This document shows positions 41,241-49,360 of a stretch of DNA of 64,000 nucleotides, piece after piece. Position 1 is the stretch's first letter. Every line of letters starts with the position of its first letter. The DNA comes from Paenibacillus sp. yr247 (GTDB lineage Bacteria; Bacillota; Bacilli; Paenibacillales; NBRC-103111), in contig NZ_FNIF01000001.1 of the NCBI RefSeq assembly GCF_900103825.1, positions 806,001-870,000 of the forward strand, read 5' to 3'. Both the position numbers and the translations under genes were made by a program. Below the pieces are notes generated by a model. That model was not told where the DNA came from. It did not search any database and saw only the letters and a program-made list of their open reading frames with translations.

Positions 41241-42119
41241 ATGAAGAAGTTTAAGAAATTTTATATTGAAATTACAAGCGTGTGCAACCTGGCCTGCACC
41301 TTCTGCCCTCAGACGAAACGCCAAGCCAATTTTATTAAAATAGAGACATTCACAAATATATTAGATCAGATCAAGCCGCATACGGATCATATTTATTTAC
41401 ATGTCAAAGGTGAACCTTTGCTGCATCCGAAGATTGACGAGCTGCTGGATTTGAGCTATGAAAAAGGCTTCAAGGTCAATATCACAACGAACGGTACGCT
41501 CATTAACAAAAATAGACATAAACTGCTGGATAAACCGGCACTTCGGCAAATGAATTTCTCTCTTCACAGCTTTGATGGCCACGAAGGATCTGAGGATAAG
41601 GAAGGCTATGTGACGAGTATTCTGCGATTTGCCAAGGAAATCGTAGCAAAATCCAATATCATTATCTCATTCCGCTTATGGAACCTTGATACGGATAATC
41701 AGACGAATCAAGAACGGAATCGAAATCGTGAAGTGCTGGAATTGCTAGAGAAAGAGTTCAATCTCGATTACAAAATCGATGAGAAATTCGTGCGTGGTAC
41801 CGGTGTTAAATTAGCAGATCGCGTATATCTGAATCAGGATCATGAGTTCCAATGGCCGGATCTCAAGGCCCAAGAAATTGAAGGACCGGGCTTCTGTCAC
41901 GCGCTGCGTAATCAAGCTGGAATTCTTGTTGATGGCACTGTGATCCCATGTTGTCTCGATGGAGAAGGGGTCATTAATTTGGGCAACATCAACCAAACGC
42001 CTTTCTCTGAAATTGTAGAGGGTGAAAGGGCTAACCGCTTGTTTGAGGGTTTTTCCAGACGTGAAGTTGTTGAAGAATTATGCCGCAAGTGCGGGTATCG
42101 CGAACGATTCAGCATGTAA
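41241..42119 (+). CDS. Radical SAM protein with SPASM-like C-terminus
   Basis: 292 residues. The cluster motif CNLACTFC (residues about 15-22) binds the SAM-cleaving [4Fe-4S] cluster; LHVKGEPLLHP and TTNGTLI are further radical SAM motifs. The C-terminal part has FCHALRNQAGILVDGTVIPCC and CRKCGYRERF, arranged like a SPASM or twitch auxiliary-cluster domain. No precursor peptide gene is seen beside it, so the substrate is unknown. Its own promoter and a terminator on each side make it monocistronic. Confidence 0.85.
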   Translation: MKKFKKFYIEITSVCNLACTFCPQTKRQANFIKIETFTNILDQIKPHTDHIYLHVKGEPLLHPKIDELLDLSYEKGFKVNITTNGTLINKNRHKLLDKPALRQMNFSLHSFDGHEGSEDKEGYVTSILRFAKEIVAKSNIIISFRLWNLDTDNQTNQERNRNREVLELLEKEFNLDYKIDEKFVRGTGVKLADRVYLNQDHEFQWPDLKAQEIEGPGFCHALRNQAGILVDGTVIPCCLDGEGVINLGNINQTPFSEIVEGERANRLFEGFSRREVVEELCRKCGYRERFSM

Positions 42120-42128
42120 AATACGAAG

Positions 42129-42176
42129 AGCTCCTTTCTGCAGCTGACGTGTCGCTGTGAAAGGGGCTTTTTTTCT
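42129..42176 (+). terminator. Terminator after the radical SAM gene
   Basis: AGCTCCTTTC pairs with GAAAGGGGCT (one G-U), then TTTTTTTC. Confidence 0.8.
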
Positions 42177-42283
42177 TACTTGTTAAACATTAACCTAGCA
42201 GCTTCTTGTGCTTCTTTGCTTTTACATATCGTTCGTGAGATAATTTAAGTTTGATTCGATTCTATTTGTTGGGGGCACATAAC

Positions 42284-44230
42284 GTGGGACGGTATCCATT
42301 TGCATATGATCATACACAGCCATACATGCAGCAGGTCTCAGACTGGATTGCAGATATATTCTATGAAATTTTGCCTGAGGCCGGTTTTGAAGTGCGAGAC
42401 GAACAGATTTACATGGCGTTCCAATTAGAGCGAGCTTATGCTGAGAAACAGACTATTTTCGCAGAAGCCGGAGTAGGGACAGGGAAGACGCTTGTTTATT
42501 TATTGTATGCGATTTGTTATTCGCGTTTAACGAAGAAACCCGCTATCATCGCATGTGCGGATGAATCTTTGATTGAACAACTGGTTAAGCCTGGTGGAGA
42601 TATCGATAAAATAACGCGTCATTTGGATCTCGTTATAGATGCGCGACTTGCCAAATCACCCGACCAGTACGTATGTCTTGTCAAGCTGGATGAGGCGCGA
42701 TTCGGACACGAGGATATTGGCTTATTTCGCGAGCTGTATGAAGGCCTTCCCGGCTTCGTTCATACACGTGAAGCGATGCAATCCTTTCATGCTTATGGGG
42801 ATCGTAAAAACTACCCGCATCTGAGTGATGAGCAGTGGCACAAGGTTAGTTGGGATGCCTATCAGGATTGCTTCGTCTGTGATAAGCGGCATCGCTGCGG
42901 TCAAACGCTATCTCGTGAATCGTATAGACGTTCGGCGGATCTGATTATCTGTTCTCATGACTTCTACATGGAGCATGTGTGGACATATGAGGGAAGAAAG
43001 CGTGAAGGCCAGCTTCCTTTGCTGCCAGATCACTGTACGGTTGTTTTCGATGAAGGACATCTGATGGAGTCTGCTGCTCAGAAAGCATTAACCTACAAGC
43101 TGAAGCATATGGTGTTCGAGGAATTAGTGATTCGTTTGTTAAAAGGGGAAGTACGTGAGACGTTAGCCGTCTGTATTGATCGGGCCATTGAGCAAAGTGA
43201 GCTCATGTTCGAAGTGCTTGAAAGCTGCTGTCAACCGATTGTTGGATCGGATCGTAAGCAGATTGTCATAAATGACCGACTGCTGCGAGAGATCCATCGT
43301 CTAAGTGATATTTTATCGGAGATTGAAGAGGAGCTTGTTTTTGAGGGTGAGATGTTCACTTTAAACGATTATCAGCTCAAAATTGTGGAAGAGCATTTGG
43401 AAATGATGCAGAAGGCACTGGCCTTGTTCCGTAATGACCAAGCTTTCATCTGTTGGGCGACAGAAAGTATTACAGGTCTTAGCCTGGTGATTATGCCAAG
43501 AACTGTGAAAGAAGTGCTGAAAGAGCAAGTGTTTTCTTCTAAAATGCCTATCGTTTTCTCATCGGCTACTCTTTCTGTAGAGGGTTCATTTCATTACGTG
43601 GCTGATAGTCTGGGGCTTGATAAATATTTATCCTTCTCTGTAGACTCTCCTTTTGATTATGCGGAACGGATGGAAGTGATAGCACCAAAATGGTCGTCAG
43701 GCGGCACATTTCAAGAGAAGATGGATTCCGCCGTTCAATTGCTAAAAAGAACGGAAGGGCGTGCTCTGATTCTGTTCCCTACCCACGAGGAGCTGCAGCG
43801 GTTTAAGCGAGAAATCCAAGTCCGTTCAGATTGTGCTGAACTGCAATTCTTATTTGAAGGGGATCAAGAAATCAGTCATTTGATTGCTTCTTTCCAAGGC
43901 GATGAACACAGCGTGTTGGCAGCAGTTAGCCTATGGGAGGGACTTGATATACCAGGTCCATCGTTGTCCAATGTGATTGTCTGGTCACTCCCGTTTCCTC
44001 CACAAGATCCAGTATTCAATGCGAAGCGTCAAGCCTCAAACTCGCCGTACGAAGAGGTGGATATTCCTTACATGCTTTTAAGACTTAGACAAGGGATTGG
44101 TCGCTTGATCCGAACGCGTGAAGACAGTGGAATTATTGCCATCTTCAATGATGAACTGCACGATAACGAAGTGCTTCGCGATCACATTGTTCGTATATTA
44201 CCTGCAGGTGTAACATTGAAGAACGAATAG
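42284..44230 (+). CDS. DinG-family ATP-dependent DNA helicase
   Basis: About 648 residues, superfamily 2 Rad3/XPD-like. Walker A AEAGVGTGKTL (about residue 60), an Fe-S cluster region with CLVKLDEA and CFVCDKRHRCG cysteines, DEAH box variant VVFDEGH, and C-terminal helicase motifs FSSATLS, VSLWEGLDIPG and RQGIGRLIR. It lacks the exonuclease domain of B. subtilis DinG. GTG 42284, behind GGGGG, is taken as start; a TTG 33 bases upstream is possible. It converges on the SgrR-type gene. Confidence 0.85.
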   Translation: MGRYPFAYDHTQPYMQQVSDWIADIFYEILPEAGFEVRDEQIYMAFQLERAYAEKQTIFAEAGVGTGKTLVYLLYAICYSRLTKKPAIIACADESLIEQLVKPGGDIDKITRHLDLVIDARLAKSPDQYVCLVKLDEARFGHEDIGLFRELYEGLPGFVHTREAMQSFHAYGDRKNYPHLSDEQWHKVSWDAYQDCFVCDKRHRCGQTLSRESYRRSADLIICSHDFYMEHVWTYEGRKREGQLPLLPDHCTVVFDEGHLMESAAQKALTYKLKHMVFEELVIRLLKGEVRETLAVCIDRAIEQSELMFEVLESCCQPIVGSDRKQIVINDRLLREIHRLSDILSEIEEELVFEGEMFTLNDYQLKIVEEHLEMMQKALALFRNDQAFICWATESITGLSLVIMPRTVKEVLKEQVFSSKMPIVFSSATLSVEGSFHYVADSLGLDKYLSFSVDSPFDYAERMEVIAPKWSSGGTFQEKMDSAVQLLKRTEGRALILFPTHEELQRFKREIQVRSDCAELQFLFEGDQEISHLIASFQGDEHSVLAAVSLWEGLDIPGPSLSNVIVWSLPFPPQDPVFNAKRQASNSPYEEVDIPYMLLRLRQGIGRLIRTREDSGIIAIFNDELHDNEVLRDHIVRILPAGVTLKNE

Positions 44231-44249
44231 TTTGCTTCAATGGTTGGAT

Positions 44250-46043
44250 CTAGGTGAACCAAATGTCGCGAAACCGCACCCATCCGAGGGAGTCGAGGGA
44301 TATGCCGCGAATCGATGGATGGTACGCGGTTTTGAGATGTTTACGATATAGAAATAGCAAGCTATGGCGCTGCTTGAGCTGAGATTCTAACTGCTCAAGC
44401 AGCGCCATTCTGCGTTTCAAGTCGGACTCGGAACGCAGGTGCCGTAAGCTGTCATTGAGCAGGGTTTGTACCTCCGGCGCAGCATGCTGCTGAATGCTCT
44501 TGTACATATCATAGAGCCGCAGCTCGCGATGCTCGTCTAACATCACAGCGAACAGCAGAAGGTCCGCCGTCATTCGCAGCTCACCTTTGAATTCTTCAGC
44601 AGGAATGAGCATGATTTCTATTGTGATTCCGGACTTAGCGTACACCTTCTGCAAGAGGAGTGCATCCTGCTCATATTGCGGGATTGTCGCAAGCTTCAAA
44701 ATGTCACCAAGATAGCCGGACGCATCTATCAACTGCATCAACTCTTTTGGTCCCGTTGCTTTTGACTGATGAAGGCTACCGGTATCCGGTTGCGTTTGTG
44801 GGAAGAAACTGCTTGCCGCTTCAATTACATCGCCAGAGAGCTGTTCCAGCAAGTAGGCTCGATCCAAAGCCAAGTTAAGTGCCTTGCGCAGAAGAGGATT
44901 CCTTAAAGGACCGTCTTTCAATTCATTCACTGTCATAAATTTCGTCGTCATGCCGGATTGACGCACTTGCTGCCAACGCTGCGCATCCATGTCGGAAATT
45001 CGCACATTATGCATGACTTGAAAGGGCTGTCTTTTATCCGATAAATCGGTCTGTTCATTCTCCGGCAATGTCCACACTTCGACCCGATCCAAAAAACCTC
45101 TTCCCTGAAAATAAGCAGGGAATGCCTCCAAGATCCATATCCCTTGGTCATGTCCTGTTAAACGAAAAGGTCCCGTGCCGATTGGCGATTTGCTAAGCAT
45201 TCCTCCGGATGCCTCACACACATCGGCTGGGACGATAGAAGCGCGATTCGTCGTTAAGAATCCCAAAAACAATTCATTGTGTTCTGCGAGTTGAAGGCAG
45301 ATTGTTGTTTCATCCGGTATTGTGATGCTGATGATTCCGGCATAAGCCCAGCTATACAGACCGCGCGGCGCTAGGCTTTGGAGCCGTTCGAGTGAATATT
45401 TCACATCACTGGCGAGCATCTCTCGACCATGATGAAACTGCACGCCTTTACGGAGATAGAACGTCCAGATCGTGCGCGAAGCATCTACATCCCATGCGTG
45501 TGCGAGATGAGGCAGGATCTGCTCGCCCTTAGCATCCATTCGAACGAGTCCATCAAAGAGTTGATTCACTAGATGGGATTCCCCCGCGTAGTGAATGGCA
45601 ACAGGGTCTAAGGCGTGGATCGTTTGCATAAGGGGAAAGCGTAAAATATCCGTTCGCCGTTGGCCTTGTACCTCAGATCGAAATCCGAATTGTCCTGACA
45701 GCCAATCCTGAAATTGTTCCCGCAGGGAAGCTGCATGCTCGGATGCATGCAGCAGCTCCAATGCAGATCGTAAATCCTGTTTCGCTACTAATTCCTTCGC
45801 TTCTTCCAGAAGGATATCTTCTTTACGTGCAGTAAAGATCAGGGTCGAGCGGTTGCTGCGACCTTTTTTGGGCAGCCATGTGAGCCAATGTTCCTGCTGC
45901 ATACGCTTAAGAAGCAGCACCATATTGCGGTGTGTACAGTCCAAATGTGCAGCGAGCTCTTCGAGGGTAGTCTCAAGAGGCTGCTCTTCATGTACTTCAG
46001 GAAAGGAGCGTCGAAGTGTCAAATAATGCTTGCGAATCTTCAT
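44250..46043 (-). CDS. SgrR-type transcriptional regulator with solute-binding domain
   Basis: 597 residues. N-terminal SgrR-type winged helix-turn-helix (about 1-115; LEELAAHLDCTHRNMVLLLKRM and WLPKKGRSNRSTL) fused to an oligopeptide-binding-protein (SBP_bac_5) domain (about 140-590; FDGLVRMDAKGEQILPHLAHAWDVD, LRKGVQFHHG, SPIGTGPF). It has no signal peptide, so the ligand is sensed in the cytoplasm. It reads away from the adjacent membrane-protein gene, with a 143-base shared upstream region. Confidence 0.88.
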   Translation of the reverse strand: MKIRKHYLTLRRSFPEVHEEQPLETTLEELAAHLDCTHRNMVLLLKRMQQEHWLTWLPKKGRSNRSTLIFTARKEDILLEEAKELVAKQDLRSALELLHASEHAASLREQFQDWLSGQFGFRSEVQGQRRTDILRFPLMQTIHALDPVAIHYAGESHLVNQLFDGLVRMDAKGEQILPHLAHAWDVDASRTIWTFYLRKGVQFHHGREMLASDVKYSLERLQSLAPRGLYSWAYAGIISITIPDETTICLQLAEHNELFLGFLTTNRASIVPADVCEASGGMLSKSPIGTGPFRLTGHDQGIWILEAFPAYFQGRGFLDRVEVWTLPENEQTDLSDKRQPFQVMHNVRISDMDAQRWQQVRQSGMTTKFMTVNELKDGPLRNPLLRKALNLALDRAYLLEQLSGDVIEAASSFFPQTQPDTGSLHQSKATGPKELMQLIDASGYLGDILKLATIPQYEQDALLLQKVYAKSGITIEIMLIPAEEFKGELRMTADLLLFAVMLDEHRELRLYDMYKSIQQHAAPEVQTLLNDSLRHLRSESDLKRRMALLEQLESQLKQRHSLLFLYRKHLKTAYHPSIRGISLDSLGWVRFRDIWFT

Positions 46044-46186
46044 CGGAAGCCTCCGTCATAAAATATGAAATTATGAAATTTAAACTTACACTTTTTGTTC
46101 TTGTTTTACAGGTTACAATAAAAGGCAGGGAATATCAAATACTTGAAGCTGCTTGACAATTGGTTTAACAAAGGAGAGAAAGTTCA

Positions 46187-47692
46187 ATGAGAGATCCCGC
46201 TCCATGGCAAAAAAAATATGGAAAGATGCTTGTGTTCGCTTGTTTATTCGGTCTTATGGTTCAATATTTGTTTGTTGGCCGTACCGCTGGCATTTCCGTA
46301 TTGCTTAGTGTGGCTGGCTTCTATAGCCTGTACTTTTACGCGATAAAGGGAAGATTAGGTGGCTTTGAGCCGTGGGAAGGACAAAGTACAGCCGGTTGGC
46401 TGCTTATGGTTCCAGTCGCTTTACTTGCAATGACGTATGCATTATTCGCCAACAGCTTTTTCCATATTCTCAATGTGCTGGTCTTACCGCTATGCATAGT
46501 AATGCAGACCATTGTATTATCTCGAAATAGTAAGCATCCCTGGTATCATGCAACGTTCCTGCAGGATATGGCGAGGCATGTCTTTGGCAGGCCGATTGCT
46601 TATTTGCCGGTACCCTTTGGAATGATCAAAGCTTGGCTGCCAAGGAGAGTAAGCGAAGGAGATTCAGCATGGGGAAGGATGGGGAAAGTAGCTGCAGGCC
46701 TTTTGTTGGCAGCGCCCATTCTGTTCGTCATTATTGGATTGTTAGCATCAGCGGATCGCATTTTTCTGTCATGGGTGACGGAAATCCCTGATTGGTTCAG
46801 TGGAAAGTCGATAGCTGAAGGGATCGTACGTACCGGTATGGCGGTATGTATAACCTTATATACATTCTGCTATTTGTGGGGTTTGCTTTTTCCAAAAGTC
46901 ATCGAAGTCACTAATCCTTTTGAGGGCTCCAAAAATGAGCTCGAAAAGGTAAGCAAAAAGATCCTTCTAGATCCAATAACTGCCGGAACATTGCTTGTGT
47001 GTGTCAATTTCGTCTATGTTTTGTTCGCTATCATCCAGTTCTCCTATTTGTTTGGTGCTGCTGACGGCTTATTGCCAAATGGTGTGGCTTATGCGGAATA
47101 TGCGCGAAGAGGCTTTGCTGAGCTTGTTGCGGTCGCTTTAATCAATGTCACGCTGCTGTTCCCAGGCCTGCATTGGATTCGCCGCAGCGGTGAACTTGGA
47201 GAAACCATTCGCAAAGTGCTGCTAACGATGTTAGTTGCTTGCACGATTGTGATGCTCATTTCAGCTTATGGAAGGCTTTCCTTGTATGAAGAGGCGTATG
47301 GATTCACACAGACGAGATTGCTTGTTCACGGATTCATGATTTTCCTTGGGATTCTGTTTGTGATTGCTTTTTTCCGAATATGGGTAGAAAAAATGTCTTT
47401 GTCTAAAGCTTATATCACCACGGGAATCCTCGCTTATCTGGTGATGAACTACATGAATATCGACCAGCGTATCGCAATCAATAACATGGAACGCTATGAA
47501 AAAACGGGTATTATTGACCTAGATTATCTAGGTGGACTATCAACGGACGTTGTCCCAGCACTGAAGAAACTGCAAATCAAGCATCCTGAACTGGTGTCGG
47601 TTCAAATTACAATAGATCGCATTAAAGCAGACTCTAAGGGCAATACATGGCCTTCTTGGAATCTATCCAAATATCAAGGTAGAAGGCCATGA
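46187..47692 (+). CDS. DUF4173/DUF4153-type polytopic membrane protein
   Basis: 501 residues with about eleven membrane segments and a polar C-terminal tail (last ~60 residues). The NPFEGSKNELEKVS linker, LYGRLSLYEEAYGFT-like stretch (SAYGRLSLYEEAYGFTQTR), and LVMNYMNIDQRIAINNMERY are typical of DUF4173. Function unknown. AAAGGAGAG lies before ATG 46187. It is divergent from the SgrR-type gene, which could regulate it. Confidence 0.8.
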   Translation: MRDPAPWQKKYGKMLVFACLFGLMVQYLFVGRTAGISVLLSVAGFYSLYFYAIKGRLGGFEPWEGQSTAGWLLMVPVALLAMTYALFANSFFHILNVLVLPLCIVMQTIVLSRNSKHPWYHATFLQDMARHVFGRPIAYLPVPFGMIKAWLPRRVSEGDSAWGRMGKVAAGLLLAAPILFVIIGLLASADRIFLSWVTEIPDWFSGKSIAEGIVRTGMAVCITLYTFCYLWGLLFPKVIEVTNPFEGSKNELEKVSKKILLDPITAGTLLVCVNFVYVLFAIIQFSYLFGAADGLLPNGVAYAEYARRGFAELVAVALINVTLLFPGLHWIRRSGELGETIRKVLLTMLVACTIVMLISAYGRLSLYEEAYGFTQTRLLVHGFMIFLGILFVIAFFRIWVEKMSLSKAYITTGILAYLVMNYMNIDQRIAINNMERYEKTGIIDLDYLGGLSTDVVPALKKLQIKHPELVSVQITIDRIKADSKGNTWPSWNLSKYQGRRP

Positions 47693-47826
47693 CGGCCTAT
47701 TTCGTAAAGGGAATTAAATCCAACTGTCGAATATAGACGGTGAACGATTTAGTAAAATAAGGATATTTTAGGTTGATCAATGACCATAATAGACAAATAT
47801 ACTGATCACTCTGCAGGAGGTTACCA

Positions 47827-48235
47827 GTGGAGAGTAATTGCGATATACCCGATATTATAAGGCAAGTCAAGCAGGGAGACCAAGCTGCGTTTGATATAGT
47901 GACTACCCGTTATCGCTTGGCAGCCATCTCTTGGGCGCAATCCATCGTCCGCGATGCCTACTTGGCAGAGGATGTGGTACAGGAAGCTTTCATCAAGATG
48001 AAGGAAAAGATACATGATTTGCAGGATGACCGGAAATTTGCCGCAGTTGGAAATTCGTGTGAATCCAATTGTGATTATTGAGTCGCCAGACCTAGAAGCT
48101 GCACTGGAGCATGTGTGTTCCAAAGGCGGTATCTCAGCCAAAGGGATCGAAACCCGACAGGGTGCCCGTTTCTTTATCTTCAATGATCCCGATGGTAACG
48201 GTATGATGGTCGTAGAGGAGAAAGCAAAACAATGA
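47827..48235 (+). pseudogene. Chimera of an ECF sigma factor 5' end and a VOC/glyoxalase 3' end
   Basis: GCAGGAGG precedes GTG 47827, and the reading IPDIIRQVKQGDQAAFDIV... AEDVVQEAFIKMKEKIHDL is sigma region 2. Near 48045 this ends, and in another frame the sequence QLEIRVNPIVIIESPDLEAA and RFFIFNDPDGNGMMVVEE is the C-terminal half of a VOC-superfamily (bleomycin/glyoxalase) protein ending at 48235. Sigma region 4 and the VOC N-terminus are missing, so a deletion joined two genes. Neither is functional. Confidence 0.75.
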
Positions 48236-48296
48236 TTAGAGTGAGGATTGAATAAGGTTATTCCATTTCACATGAAATATGTGGTAACATTAATAG

Positions 48297-48308
48297 GAAC
48301 AAATGTTC
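48297..48308. promoter_or_regulatory. Left copy of GAACAAATGTTC (SOS-box-like)
   Basis: Matches the Gram-positive LexA core GAAC-N4-GTTC (CGAACRNRYGTTYC consensus with GGAAC at the edge). An identical 12-mer flanks the other end of the IS. Confidence 0.4.
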
Positions 48309-48343
48309 TGACTATACACTCTGCTCAGGAACATCTTTAAACA

Positions 48344-48386
48344 CGAACATACGTGTGGTAAAATAGAATTATCAAACATACGTTCG
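48344..48386 (+). promoter_or_regulatory. Two SOS-box-like repeats around the transposase -10
   Basis: CGAACATACGTGTG (48344-48357) and CAAACATACGTTCG (48373-48386) share AACATACGT and resemble LexA boxes with one to three mismatches. A TAAAAT (48359-48364) lies between them. Confidence 0.4.
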
Positions 48387-48399
48387 GGGTGAGTGGAAG

Positions 48400-49288
48400 A
48401 TGGCAAGAGCAGAAGAGATGTCTTAATCAAGTTTCAAAAGGAATTTCGAACCGAAGAAGATTGTGAGTCCTACCTTTCGGCCCAGAAATGGAAAAATGGC
48501 TTTCAATGCCCACGATGTAAGCATGAACAATACTACTTCATTCAAAACCGAAGTTTATACGAGTGCAGCAATGTTCTCATCAAACTTCCGTGACCGCGGG
48601 AACCTTCATGCATAAGTCGAAGTTGCCTCTGTTGACCTGGTTTTGGGCGATCTACTTAGTTGTTCATGACAAAAGAGGAAAATCCGCACTTGCACTTTCC
48701 GACGTTCTCGAAATTAACTACAGAACGGCGCTACGCTTGCTGCGTAAGATTCGAGAAGCAATGAGAGCACAAGATTCCAATTATCAGTTGAGCGGCTTGG
48801 TGGAGATGGATGATGCTTATTTCGGCGGTCGAGAGACAGGAACCGATGGCAGAGGTACAGGAAAAACAAAGGTTGCTATTGCTCTGTCCACGGATGAAGA
48901 AGGTAGACCCAGGCATCTTCGAATGAAGGTCATTGATAAGGTCAGCATTCAAGAAATCCATCGCGTGGCTGAAGAGTGTATTGCTAAAGGCTCAACGATC
49001 CTTTCCGATGGTCATGTCTCTTACAAGCAACTAAGCACATTGGGCTACCAGCATATCAGCAAAAACTATTACAAAGAGGACAAAGATGAATTTCTCAAAT
49101 GGCTTCACACCGTGATTAGCAACGCAAAAGCTTTCGTTGAAGGGACCTATCATGGCCTAGGCTCTGAGTATTTGCAAACGTATCTAGATGAATTGTGCTA
49201 TCGATTCAATCGTCGTTTTTTCAATAAAGAATTATTTGGACGACTTCTGAATGCATGCCTTGCTTCTACCCCTTTTGCTGTTGCCTGA
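48400..49288 (+). pseudogene. IS1595-family transposase, frameshifted
   Basis: ATG 48400, six bases behind GGGGTGAG, gives MARAEEMS and then a stop; the next frame continues LIKFQKEFRTEEDCESYL with a zinc ribbon (CPRCKHEQYYF, YECSN) until about 48570. A second one-base loss (AGCAATG where AGCAATTG is expected) shifts to the third frame, which carries the ISXO2-like DDE domain (EMDDAYFGGRE, ILSDGHVSY, KAFVEGTYHG). A GTG at 48393 could bypass the first break. Ends inside the right inverted repeat. Not active as it stands. Confidence 0.8.
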
Positions 49289-49304
49289 GGTATGTGCATT
49301 GTCA

Positions 49305-49316
49305 GAACAAATGTTC
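49305..49316. promoter_or_regulatory. Right copy of GAACAAATGTTC, inside a possible hybrid promoter
   Basis: Same 12-mer as on the left side of the IS. It sits between TTGTCA (49299-49304, the last six bases of the IS) and TATAAA (49324-49329), spaced 19 bases, just before the MFS gene. Confidence 0.4.
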
Positions 49317-49360
49317 TTTTTTGTATAAAGGTTAATGTTCTAGGAAGGAAGTATAAAGAA

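Larger units (their letters stand above)
48309..49304 (+). mobile_element. IS1595-family insertion sequence, decayed
   Basis: About 996 bp. Imperfect terminal inverted repeats of 21 bp: TGACTATACACTC... at the left end and ...GTGCATTGTCA at the right, matching at about 15 of 21 positions with CTCAGG inner ends identical. The flanking 12-mer GAACAAATGTTC is repeated directly on both sides. That is longer than the usual 8-bp duplication, or the ends include GTTC/GAAC with a 4-bp AAAT duplication; the boundary is ambiguous. The element contains one frameshifted transposase. Confidence 0.75.
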
